A DNA stretch of 6,645 nt from Terriglobales bacterium (GCA_030043575.1 JASHXK010000481.1:1-6645); one strand, 5' to 3'; shown: positions 1-5,769, numbered from the stretch's first letter. The notes: a model not told the origin generated them from the sequence alone. Translations and numbers: made by a program.

Positions 1-337
1 TTTTGTAGATGCGGAAGTCGCCCGGCTCTTTGCCAATCGACAGCACATACGCGGTGGTCGCGCTAATGCCCTGGACGTCGCGCAGCTCAAGTGCCTCCGC
101 GCCCTGCACCGCTCCTGCTTTCCACGTTTTGCCGCCGTCGGTGGTGACGACGAAGGTCCCGTTTCGTCCCGCAACCCACACCACGCGATCGTTGACCGGG
201 CTGACCGCGATCAGGCTATTCGTGGTGCCGCTGTTTTGTGGAGTCAGTTTCGGCTGATGGACAGCGTTGGATTGCGCCATCGACGTAGCCAAGGCCAACG
301 TCATAAACAGCCGACCGGCCAGCGCTCGATTCGGCAT
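1..337 (-). CDS. YCF48-like exported beta-propeller protein, N-terminal part (runs off the left edge)
   Basis: Only the first 112 codons are in the window; the 3' end lies beyond position 1. The start at 337 is chosen because AAAGGAG lies 5 to 6 nt upstream of the ATG and the frame opens with a Sec-type signal peptide (basic MPNRALAGR, then a hydrophobic stretch to about residue 21, with possible cleavage after SMA). The mature part carries one Asp-box, TTDGGKTW (residues 65-72), the hallmark of BNR/sialidase-type and YCF48/HCF136-type propeller blades. It is a paralogue of the protein encoded at 1110-2234: by eye about 49 of 82 residues match from LTPQNS to FxIYK. Known YCF48 proteins assist photosystem II assembly in phototrophs. 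In a heterotroph the role is unknown, and a periplasmic or extracellular binding function is only inferred. The gene has the same orientation as its paralogue but is separated from it by a gene on the other strand. Confidence 0.85.
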   Translation of the reverse strand, partial: MPNRALAGRLFMTLALATSMAQSNAVHQPKLTPQNSGTTNSLIAVSPVNDRVVWVAGRNGTFVVTTDGGKTWKAGAVQGAEALELRDVQGISATTAYVLSIGKEPGDFRIYK

Positions 338-490
338 AGCGCTCCTTTGAAGCAAACGTGAAAGGCGTAGAGGCGTACGATCAAAGTCGCCGGACTCAGC
401 CTACCAGAAATAATTTTTGCAAGTTCCGCCAGCTGTGCGTTCAATAGGTGATGGCTGCCAATACGGAGGGTCCTCTTCGGAACAGACGGC

Positions 491-533
491 TCCCAGATTA
501 ACGTCCAAACGAAGGGCGCGAACCTGGGGCACC
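491..533. repeat. Palindromic intergenic repeat, copy 1 (degenerate)
   Basis: Begins TCCCAGATTA and ends AACCTGGGGCACC. It aligns with the copy at 1061-1099, sharing TCCCAG.TTA, a central AAGGG stretch and the exact 13-mer AACCTGGGGCACC. The outer arms CCCAGATT and AACCTGGG form an 8-bp stem with one mismatch. It lies upstream of the small exported-protein gene. The form resembles short palindromic intergenic repeats that are abundant in acidobacterial genomes; that family assignment is from memory and not tested. Confidence 0.6.
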
Positions 534-594
534 AGGCACCAGGCCCAAATCCTCGGAGCCAGTCATCGAGATCTGTCTGCGGGAGACGTAGTTC

Positions 595-1056
595 ATGCGT
601 GGTGCTTACTGGATTCGTTTCGCTATTCTGATGACCTGCCTGCTGGCTTTGTCGATTGCCTGCGTCGCGCAGGCACCGAATAACTGTGCGCTGACCAATG
701 CCGACATTGTCAAGATGATGCGGGCCGGGCTGCCGGAGAGCATCATCGTGCGCGAGATTCGCATGTCGGGAGGCGCGCTCAATGCGAGTCCGGACGCGCT
801 GATCCAGCTCAAGAAGCTGGGCGCGTCGGAGCGGATTCTGAGCGCCGTGCTCGATGCGCACGCCCGTCCCGAACCCTATCCGATGTACGACGTATACGGA
901 CCTTCTCATCCGCATATGCCGGCGTTCCAGGCGGATGTGCGCGTGAAGTCGAAAAAGCCCGCAATCATTTCGGTAGGACATAATCACGTTGCCGTGCAAA
1001 AAGGCGGCGCACCGCTGTTCAGCGTGACGTGGGAGAAACTCGATCCGAGTCAATGA
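595..1056 (+). CDS. Small exported protein of unknown function
   Basis: A 153-residue protein starting at 595, with GGGAG 9 nt upstream. Residues 1-27 form a Sec signal peptide: a short basic start, a hydrophobic core about residues 9-22, and probable cleavage after AQA at 27. Cys23 is preceded by SIA, a poor lipobox, so a lipoprotein is possible but less likely. Residues 34-86 form a helical module, NADIVKMMRAGLPESIIVRE then SPDALIQLKKLGASERILSAVL. I recognise this as a recurrent pattern in exported acidobacterial proteins, seemingly two helix-turn-helix-like halves, with no function known to me. The C-terminal part (about 92-153) is His- and Pro-containing and predicted mostly beta. The gene is flanked on both sides by copies of the same palindromic repeat and is convergent with the following propeller gene. 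Neither neighbour suggests a pathway. Confidence 0.8.
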   Translation: MRGAYWIRFAILMTCLLALSIACVAQAPNNCALTNADIVKMMRAGLPESIIVREIRMSGGALNASPDALIQLKKLGASERILSAVLDAHARPEPYPMYDVYGPSHPHMPAFQADVRVKSKKPAIISVGHNHVAVQKGGAPLFSVTWEKLDPSQ

Positions 1057-1060
1057 AGAC

Positions 1061-1099
1061 TCCCAGGTTAGCCCAAGGGAAGGGCAAACCTGGGGCACC
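1061..1099. repeat. Palindromic intergenic repeat, copy 2; hairpin between convergent genes
   Basis: Perfect 8-bp arms CCCAGGTT (1062-1069) and AACCTGGG (1087-1094). After an A/A mismatch there is a further 4-bp stem, GCCC (1071-1074) with GGGC (1082-1085), closing a 7-nt loop. It starts 5 nt after the stop of the plus gene and ends about 15 nt before the stop of the minus propeller gene, where a bidirectional terminator would be expected. No T-run follows on either strand, so it is not a canonical intrinsic terminator. It shares the 13-mer AACCTGGGGCACC with copy 1. Confidence 0.65.
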
Positions 1100-1109
1100 C
1101 GTTCATTGC

Positions 1110-2234
1110 TTACGGGAAGCTGACTTTCAGAATGGTTCCGTTCACACCCACCATCCAGCCATTCTGCGCGTTGGCGAAAGCTACCGCCCAGTAGCCGGTA
1201 ACGCCAGGCAGGAAGTTCCATGTGGTGCCTTCATCCGGACTCCAGGCCGCACCTCCGATATCCGCCGTGGCAACAATGTAGCGCGTGTAATCGGTGGGGG
1301 ACTTCTGGCGGGTACCGCGCTTCCGATCGCCGCCGCCGAGGCCGGTCGTATTACTCAAATACGAGATGCAGAAGATGGCGTAGTTCAGCGGGGGATGATT
1401 GGTGAGCTGCCAGGTCTGGCCGCCGTCATGCGAGATCGCGGTCTGCGCCGCGTTCAGGAAATCTGCAGGCCCCAGATCGCCGCCGCCGAGGAAGCCGTTG
1501 CTGGCGTCTCGAAATGCCACACTGAATCCGCCCGCAGTGGGCGAGCTGTGCAGCGGCGTGTCGTAGGCAGCCCAGGTGTTGCCGCCGTCGGTGGTGGCCA
1601 GAATCCTCGCGATGTCGGAGCCGCCGGTCGCGATCCAGGCGTTCCCCGATCCCTGGGTAGCCACGCAGGTTCCGCTGGCGGCAAAGGAAGCTTCACCCGG
1701 CAAAGCCGGCGGCATGTTGTTGGCGATGCTGACCCAGTTCATGCCGTCGGTGGTGATCAGGTCAGGGAAGACGCCATTGACCGAATCGCTGTGCGCAATG
1801 CCGTTGGTCGCAGTCCAGAAAGCGAAGCAGTCGTAGAAGGCGCCGGCGAGCTGATTCTGGAACTGCAGCGTCCAGGTCGCGCCACCGTCTTCGGTCTTGT
1901 AAATCGAAAAGTCCTGCGGGTAATTGCCGATGGCGAGCACGTACGCTACCTGATCGCTCACGGCCTGCACGTCGCGCAGCTCCACGTCCGCGGAGTTCTG
2001 GGTTGGGACGACGCCGGTCCGCCAGGTGTTGCCGCCGTCGGTGGTGACGACGAAGACGCTGCTGGTTCCGACGGCCCAGACAACGTTCTCGTCGACCGGG
2101 CTGACCGCGATCAGAAGCTGGCTGGTGTTGCTGTTCTGCGGCGTGAGCGTTGGCCCCTGACCGAGCGCTGCCGTCGCGATAAGGGTGAAAGTCAATAGAG
2201 CAGGAAGGAAATTGGCTGGAGTACGTTTCGACAT
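1110..2234 (-). CDS. YCF48-like exported beta-propeller protein (complete, 374 aa)
   Basis: The start at 2234 is supported by GGGAG 6 nt upstream, a Sec signal peptide (MSKRTPANF, hydrophobic core, cleavage near ALG at about 23-25) and a good promoter further upstream. An upstream in-frame ATG at 2546 would run through that promoter and is rejected. At least six Asp-box-type motifs are spread along the chain: TTDGGNTW (64-71), TEDGGATW (114-121), TTDGMNW (161-167), TTDGGNTW (214-221), SHDGGQTW (268-275) and SPDEGTTW (332-339). This fits a six- or seven-bladed BNR/YCF48-type propeller. The C-terminus, GVTGYWAVAFANAQNGW then GTILKVSFP, closes the last blade. No sialidase catalytic set (FRIP motif, Tyr/Glu pair) is recognised, so a binding or assembly role is more likely than glycosidase activity. 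Residues 298-316 (about LGGGDRKRGTRQKSPTDYT) are an unusually basic loop between blades. Two Cys near residues 136 and 190 and one at 289 are present. Function unknown. Confidence 0.88.
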   Translation of the reverse strand: MSKRTPANFLPALLTFTLIATAALGQGPTLTPQNSNTSQLLIAVSPVDENVVWAVGTSSVFVVTTDGGNTWRTGVVPTQNSADVELRDVQAVSDQVAYVLAIGNYPQDFSIYKTEDGGATWTLQFQNQLAGAFYDCFAFWTATNGIAHSDSVNGVFPDLITTDGMNWVSIANNMPPALPGEASFAASGTCVATQGSGNAWIATGGSDIARILATTDGGNTWAAYDTPLHSSPTAGGFSVAFRDASNGFLGGGDLGPADFLNAAQTAISHDGGQTWQLTNHPPLNYAIFCISYLSNTTGLGGGDRKRGTRQKSPTDYTRYIVATADIGGAAWSPDEGTTWNFLPGVTGYWAVAFANAQNGWMVGVNGTILKVSFP

Positions 2235-2264
2235 GACACACTCCCGAAACGAGATTTGCAGCGG

Positions 2265-2294
2265 AGTATAGGTCGGCGCGAGAAAAGGTGTCAA
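2265..2294 (-). promoter_or_regulatory. Sigma-70-type promoter for the YCF48-like gene
   Basis: Reading the minus strand, TTGACA (2294-2289) is followed after 18 bp by TATACT (2270-2265). This is a full-consensus -35 and a -10 matching 5 of 6 positions. Transcription would begin near 2258, giving a leader of about 25 nt that contains the GGGAG ribosome binding site. It is one of two divergent promoters in the 2235-2430 region. Confidence 0.7.
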
Positions 2295-2335
2295 ACCGCG
2301 GCATCGTGCTGTCGTGGGAGGCAGCCGATTAAGAA

Positions 2336-2364
2336 TTGACAACGCGGTAGTCCGCGGACACAAT
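2336..2364 (+). promoter_or_regulatory. Sigma-70-type promoter for the S74/repeat protein gene, with a palindrome in its spacer
   Basis: TTGACA (2336-2341), a 17-bp spacer, then CACAAT (2359-2364). The -35 is perfect, the spacing optimal, and the -10 matches 4 of 6 positions. Within the spacer lies CGCGG-TAGT-CCGCG (2343-2356), a perfect 5-bp inverted repeat with a 4-bp centre, placed where a dimeric repressor could block polymerase. The expected transcript start is near 2371, leaving a leader of about 60 nt before the ATG at 2431. Function is inferred from sequence only. Confidence 0.55.
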
Positions 2365-2430
2365 TCCAAACCGCGAGGCCTTCGGTTCGATTCCACTCGA
2401 CAACTCTTGCCCCAGTTAAAGGAGTACGAT

Positions 2431-3909
2431 ATGCGCCCAATCCGTATCGCAGCAGTTTTGACAATCGCTACCCTCGTGCCGGTCGCCACCGCCCAGCAGA
2501 CCAGTACCACCGCATCGGCCAACTCAAAACAACAAAACGTTGTCACGCAACCGCCCGGTCCGATTATTGGTGGGGATGGGATGACGAATTACATTCCCAT
2601 CTGGGCCAAGCCTGATTACCTGCTGAGCTCCATCATTTATCAGACGAATGGATTTGTCGGAGTCGGAACCACGTCACCGGTCGCGACGCTCGACGTCAAC
2701 GGCGGCCTGAACGCCGACAATTATGAAATCGGCGGACATAACGTGCTTGCGATTGGAAGTGCTGCCGATCAGAACCTGTTCCTTGGGATTGGCGCCGGCA
2801 GCCATGACGTAGCCGGGCAGGGAGTCTGGAATACGTTTACCGGCGCCAACGCCGGACAAAGCAACACCACCGGCAACGACAACACCTTTACCGGATACAA
2901 TTCCGGCGCCAACAATACCACGGGATACGCCAATACCTTTGTGGGTTTCAATGCCGGGCGTTACAACATAACCGGAAATAGCAACACCTTCACCGGCTTC
3001 GATGCCGGTCCTAACAACACTGGATCGAGTAATACCTTCACCGGGTATGAGGCCGGCTACGCCGACACAACCGGATACGCCAACACCTACCTCGGTACTG
3101 CCGCTGGGTACACCACTAGCACGGGGGGAAACAACACCTTCACTGGCCTGGGTGCCGGATACTCTAACACTACCGGAGGACAAAACAGCTATTACGGAGT
3201 CGGTGCCGGTGCACTCAACGTGACCGGAAACGACAACACTGTCCTTGGTTACTACGCCGGCGCCAACAGTACAGCGGGGAACAATGACATCTACCTTGGG
3301 AATCTGGGCTGCGCTTCTCCATGTACGGAAAGCAGCACCATCCGAATCGGCGGCGACAACGGGCAAGGCTATGGACCGCAGACTGCGACTTATGTCGCCG
3401 GCATCTATGGTGTCAATGTCAGCGGCGTTCCGGTGCAGATCAACTCCAACGGACAGTTGGGAGCTGCCACTTCCTCGCTGCGCTTCAAGGAACAAGTGCA
3501 AGATATGGGCGAATCAACCGACGCGCTGATGAAGCTGCGGCCGGTGACGTTCTTCTACAAGCCTGATTACGCCAATGACGAGCGCACGCTGCAGTACGGA
3601 TTGATTGCCGAGGAAGTCGCGAAGGTTTACCCCGAACTCGTCGCCAATGACAAGGACGGTCAACCGTATTCCGTGCGCTACCAATATCTGAGTACGATGC
3701 TGCTGAACGAGGTGCAGAAGCAGTATCGCCGCGCCCAGGCGGAAGCTGAGCAGATCAAAGCACAGCAGCGAGAGATCGAGAGCTTGCGTCAGCAATTGCA
3801 GTTGCAGAACGCAAACTTGCAGGAGCGGCTCTCTAAGCTGGAGAAGCTGGTAGAAACGCAGGTCAACACTGCGCAGATGGCTCCGGAAGGAATGGGCAGA
3901 GCACATTAA
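2431..3909 (+). CDS. Exported repeat protein with C-terminal Peptidase_S74 chaperone domain and coiled coil
   Basis: The start at 2431 has AAAGGAG 6 nt upstream and opens a Sec signal peptide (MRPIRIAAVL..., cleavage after ATA at about 21). An upstream in-frame ATG at 2314 would span the promoter and is rejected. Order of parts in the 492-residue product: a Thr/Gln/Asn-rich linker (22-45); a GFVGVGTTSPxxTLDVNG motif (74-91) typical of tail-fibre-like and adhesin heads; about ten glycine/asparagine-rich repeats of mostly 17 residues (115-285); TIRIGGDNGQ... leading to VAGIYGVNVSGVPV; then an S74 domain. The S74 (intramolecular chaperone, endosialidase-type) domain starts at SSLRFK, keeping Ser348 and Lys353 of the S-D-x-x-x-K self-cleavage dyad but with Ser for Asp. 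It also has GLIAEEVAKVYPELV (390-404). Residues about 424-477 are a Leu/Gln heptad coiled coil. In known S74 proteins this domain drives trimer folding and then cleaves itself off. A trimeric surface or secreted fibre is therefore likely; ligand unknown. No phage genes are nearby. Confidence 0.9.
   Translation: MRPIRIAAVLTIATLVPVATAQQTSTTASANSKQQNVVTQPPGPIIGGDGMTNYIPIWAKPDYLLSSIIYQTNGFVGVGTTSPVATLDVNGGLNADNYEIGGHNVLAIGSAADQNLFLGIGAGSHDVAGQGVWNTFTGANAGQSNTTGNDNTFTGYNSGANNTTGYANTFVGFNAGRYNITGNSNTFTGFDAGPNNTGSSNTFTGYEAGYADTTGYANTYLGTAAGYTTSTGGNNTFTGLGAGYSNTTGGQNSYYGVGAGALNVTGNDNTVLGYYAGANSTAGNNDIYLGNLGCASPCTESSTIRIGGDNGQGYGPQTATYVAGIYGVNVSGVPVQINSNGQLGAATSSLRFKEQVQDMGESTDALMKLRPVTFFYKPDYANDERTLQYGLIAEEVAKVYPELVANDKDGQPYSVRYQYLSTMLLNEVQKQYRRAQAEAEQIKAQQREIESLRQQLQLQNANLQERLSKLEKLVETQVNTAQMAPEGMGRAH
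2773..3309 (+). repeat. Tandem 51-bp coding repeats (17-aa NTFTGxxAG units)
   Basis: Within the S74 protein gene, units start at residues 115 (19 aa), 134, 151, 168, 185 (16 aa), 201, 218, 235, 252 and 269, each 17 aa unless noted. A partial unit, DIYLGNLG, starts at 286. The consensus is N-T-F-T-G-x-x-A-G-x-x-N-T-T-G-x-x. The DNA copies have diverged, mainly at third positions and at the x positions, so this is an old array kept by protein selection rather than a recent expansion. The spacing of Gly and aromatic/hydrophobic residues suggests a stacked beta-roll or trimeric beta-prism. Confidence 0.85.
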
Positions 3910-4017
3910 GGGAGTCGGAGCAAAATCCCCACCTACGACGGACCAGCGAATTCACAAATAGATCACACTTACTCGACATCTTGATGACATGCGTCTTCCC
4001 TGGCGCTCCTACTCTGG

Positions 4018-4048
4018 GTTCACAGTCCAGCCAATCAGCGCTGTGAAC
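4018..4048 (+). promoter_or_regulatory. Inverted repeat just upstream of the ferritin-like gene's ribosome binding site
   Basis: Perfect 8-bp arms GTTCACAG (4018-4025) and CTGTGAAC (4041-4048), extendable by a G-T pair at each end, with a 15-nt centre. The right arm ends 2 nt before the GAGAGAGGA ribosome binding site. It could be an operator for a dimeric regulator or an mRNA hairpin; the sequence does not decide. The rest of the 155-bp gap (3910-4064) shows TTGATG at 3981 but no convincing -10 partner. Confidence 0.45.
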
Positions 4049-4064
4049 TAGAGAGAGGAATGCT

Positions 4065-5222
4065 ATGAAGGACACGCAAAACATTCTGGAACGGCCAGTC
4101 GATCGCCGGTCATTTATCAAAAAAGGAGCGATGGCGGCGGGCGCCGCGACCGTAGGTGCAGGACTTCTGAGTCATGGCCTGAGCGCTCTGGCTCAGGAAT
4201 CCACCCCAACCACCAGCCTCAACAAGGGCGACATCGCCATTCTCCAATTCCTGGCCGCTGCCGAGTTGATCGAGAGCGATCTTTGGCAGCAATATGCGGA
4301 ACTGGGCGGCATTGGCAACAATCCTCCCATTGAGGTAGACCCCAATCAGCCGCTGAACAACTATCAGATCGCGCTCTCGAATCTTGATCCCGACGGCCCG
4401 CAGTATATCGCCAGCAATACGCTGGATGAAGTGAGCCACGCGACCTTCCTGAACGCGTATCTGGAGTCAAAGGGCGCCGACCCGGTGAATCTCGACCAGT
4501 TCCGCACGCTGCAGGGCAGCAAAGCCGGGCAGGCTGCGAATGTCGGACGGCTCACCAACCTGATGCAGCTCAACGTGGACACGAGCTGGTACGTTCGTTA
4601 TCGCAGCACGACCAATCCCGATTTCGGCGCGACATTCCCGCAGGCGCTCACGCTGGACGACGTGTACGCCATTCCCCGCACCAACGCCGACTTCGACGGC
4701 CCGCCGTTCCAGAATGCCACCAGCATTCCCGGCAACGTGCACATTCAGGCGATCGCCAATGTTGCGGCGTTTCACTTCGGCACCATCGAGCAGGGCGGCT
4801 CGAGCCTCTACGCGGCGCTGAGCCAGAAGGTCAGCAGTCTGGAGGTGCTGAAGATCACGCTGGGCATCGGAGGCGACGAGGTTGCGCACTTCCTGGAGTG
4901 GGTTGATTTCGCCGGCAATGGGGTGCAGGCTCCGGTTGCGCCGTTTACCGACCCGATCACCAAGCTGTCGTTTCCCAACTTCTTCAACCCGCTGAATCCG
5001 CTGATTCAGCCCAGCCTGATCTTCCCGGTGCCGACGGAATTCATCGACGCGAATCTGCCGCACTGCGCGGTCATTCGTCCCAGCAGCGATAAGTTTGCCG
5101 GCGCGGTCGCGGCAGCAAATGGCTTCATCGCAATGGGACTCTTCACCGGGCAGTCACAGGAGTTCTTTACGCTCCTCAACCAGCTGGCGGTCGCGGCCGA
5201 TGCGGCCACTCGCCAGGTGTGA
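4065..5222 (+). CDS. Tat-exported ferritin-like protein
   Basis: A 385-residue protein. The ATG at 4065 follows AGGA with 5 nt between. Residues 13-19 are DRRSFIK, a twin-arginine motif, followed by KKG and an Ala/Gly-rich hydrophobic stretch (21-41) with probable cleavage after ALA at 43. Export is therefore in the folded state through the Tat pathway. The mature part fits the ferritin-like (Ferritin_2/DUF4439-type) fold: one acidic helix LAAAELIESDLW (63-74), an ExxH motif DEVSHATFL (Glu122, His125), a second acidic helix FHFGTIEQ (Glu242), and a second ExxH motif DEVAHFLEW (Glu272, His275). That arrangement, Glu / ExxH / Glu / ExxH, is what a di-metal four-helix bundle needs. A periplasmic di-iron or di-manganese protein is likely. 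Whether it stores iron, scavenges peroxide or oxidises a substrate cannot be told. A loop of about 100 residues separates the two helix pairs. The gene lies 136 bp ahead of tatA on the same strand. Confidence 0.88.
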   Translation: MKDTQNILERPVDRRSFIKKGAMAAGAATVGAGLLSHGLSALAQESTPTTSLNKGDIAILQFLAAAELIESDLWQQYAELGGIGNNPPIEVDPNQPLNNYQIALSNLDPDGPQYIASNTLDEVSHATFLNAYLESKGADPVNLDQFRTLQGSKAGQAANVGRLTNLMQLNVDTSWYVRYRSTTNPDFGATFPQALTLDDVYAIPRTNADFDGPPFQNATSIPGNVHIQAIANVAAFHFGTIEQGGSSLYAALSQKVSSLEVLKITLGIGGDEVAHFLEWVDFAGNGVQAPVAPFTDPITKLSFPNFFNPLNPLIQPSLIFPVPTEFIDANLPHCAVIRPSSDKFAGAVAAANGFIAMGLFTGQSQEFFTLLNQLAVAADAATRQV

Positions 5223-5236
5223 ACGCTCGGGGGCAC

Positions 5237-5269
5237 AAGCGGCAGCTCGAGTCAGCTGGGTTGCCGCTT
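5237..5269 (+). terminator. Hairpin downstream of the ferritin-like gene, possible terminator or attenuator
   Basis: Arms AAGCGGCA (5237-5244) and TGCCGCTT (5262-5269) pair perfectly over 8 bp around a 17-nt loop that can form a further 3-bp GCT/AGC stem. It begins 14 nt after the stop codon. No T-run follows, so intrinsic termination would be weak; it may be a partial terminator between the Tat substrate and tatA, or a 3' stabilising structure. I find no clear promoter in 5270-5346, so tatA might be read through from upstream. Confidence 0.35.
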
Positions 5270-5358
5270 CAACCGCGATGGACAGGATCACGATGGATAA
5301 CCAGCCATCCCATGATTCTGTCCGTCGCCGAAGTCATTCCATACCTAAAGGAGCTTCT

Positions 5359-5583
5359 ATGTTTGAAGGATTGTTTCAGCCCATGCATTTGCTGGTTGTG
5401 CTGTTCATCGCTCTGCTGGTCTTTGGGCCAAGGAAACTGCCCGAGCTTGGCAAGGGCCTGGGCGATGGCATTCGCAGCTTCAAAGACTCGATGCGCGAGA
5501 AAGATGCGGCGCCTGTGGAGCAGCAACAGAAATTGTCCGCCACCGATTCGCCGGCGAAGACTCCGACCGCAACCGGAGCGTAG
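5359..5583 (+). CDS. tatA: TatA, Sec-independent protein translocase pore subunit
   Basis: 74 residues, with AAAGGAG 5 nt before the ATG. A short periplasmic N-terminus (MFEGLFQPMH) leads into one transmembrane helix (about 10-22). The diagnostic FGPRKLPELGKGLGDGIRSFK hinge and amphipathic helix follows from residue 22, then a charged and Pro/Thr/Ala-rich cytoplasmic tail (45-74). TatA oligomerises around TatBC to let folded twin-arginine proteins cross the inner membrane. The length is within the normal range for the family. The gene follows a Tat substrate gene and is 3 nt from a second TatA/B-type gene, with which it almost certainly forms an operon. Confidence 0.93.
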   Translation: MFEGLFQPMHLLVVLFIALLVFGPRKLPELGKGLGDGIRSFKDSMREKDAAPVEQQQKLSATDSPAKTPTATGA

Positions 5584-5586
5584 CGC

Positions 5587-5769
5587 ATGCCGGACATACT
5601 ATTCATATTGCTGCTGGCGATGATCGTTCTTGGGCCGAAGAAGCTGCCGCAGATCGCCGCGCAGGTGGGAAAATATCTGGCGCAATTTCAGCGTATGAAG
5701 CGCGAGGTGATGGATCAGGTCAACTCGGAGGTTCTGCGGTTGGAGGAAGGCAAACAGCAGCAGAGCTGA
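5587..5769 (+). CDS. TatB-like (TatA/TatB family) translocase subunit
   Basis: 60 residues, starting 3 nt after the tatA stop. Its ribosome binding site, GGAG (5575-5578), lies inside the end of tatA, which suggests translational coupling. It has one transmembrane helix (about 3-15, ILFILLLAMIVL), then the family hinge LGPKKLPQIAAQVGKYL, then a long charged amphipathic helix (AQFQRMKREVMDQVNSEVLRLEE). Leu-Gly-Pro rather than Phe-Gly-Pro at the hinge and the long acidic/basic helix favour TatB over TatA. TatB normally has Glu near residue 8, whereas here the only acidic residue before the helix is Asp3, and the protein is much shorter than enterobacterial TatB. A second TatA-type subunit remains possible. 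tatC is not seen. Confidence 0.85.
   Translation: MPDILFILLLAMIVLGPKKLPQIAAQVGKYLAQFQRMKREVMDQVNSEVLRLEEGKQQQS

Noticed and set aside
531..545. Tandem ACCAGGC units next to repeat copy 1
   Set aside because: Only two 7-bp units; too short to mean anything beyond slippage at the end of the palindromic repeat.
491..1099. A CRISPR array from the repeated AACCTGGGGCACC element
   Set aside because: Only two degenerate copies about 570 bp apart with a gene between; no regular spacers.
301..1221. A 306-codon open frame on minus covering the small exported-protein gene
   Set aside because: It crosses the two repeat copies, the intergenic gaps and the ends of three better-supported genes, and the product shows no family signal.
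1029..2198. A 389-codon open frame on plus, opposite the YCF48-like gene
   Set aside because: It lies wholly antisense to a gene with six Asp-boxes, a signal peptide and a promoter; its product has no recognisable domain and is rich in Arg/Gly/Val as expected from a GC-rich complement.
2235..2546. N-terminal extensions of the two divergent genes (starts at 2546 minus and 2314 plus)
   Set aside because: They would bury both signal peptides and translate the promoter region; the downstream starts have ideal ribosome binding sites and signal peptides.
2674..3501. A 275-codon open frame on minus inside the S74 protein gene
   Set aside because: The 51-bp repeats keep the same complementary frame free of stops, so openness is a by-product of the repeats; no ribosome binding site or domain supports it.
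2431..3909. Prophage tail-fibre gene as a sign of an integrated phage
   Set aside because: The S74 and repeat domains occur in phage fibres, but the protein has a Sec signal peptide and no capsid, tail, lysis or integrase gene is in the window.
4467..5063. A 198-codon open frame on minus inside the ferritin-like gene
   Set aside because: Antisense shadow of a gene with twin-arginine signal and four metal-ligand motifs; Arg/Val/Glu-rich product with no domain.
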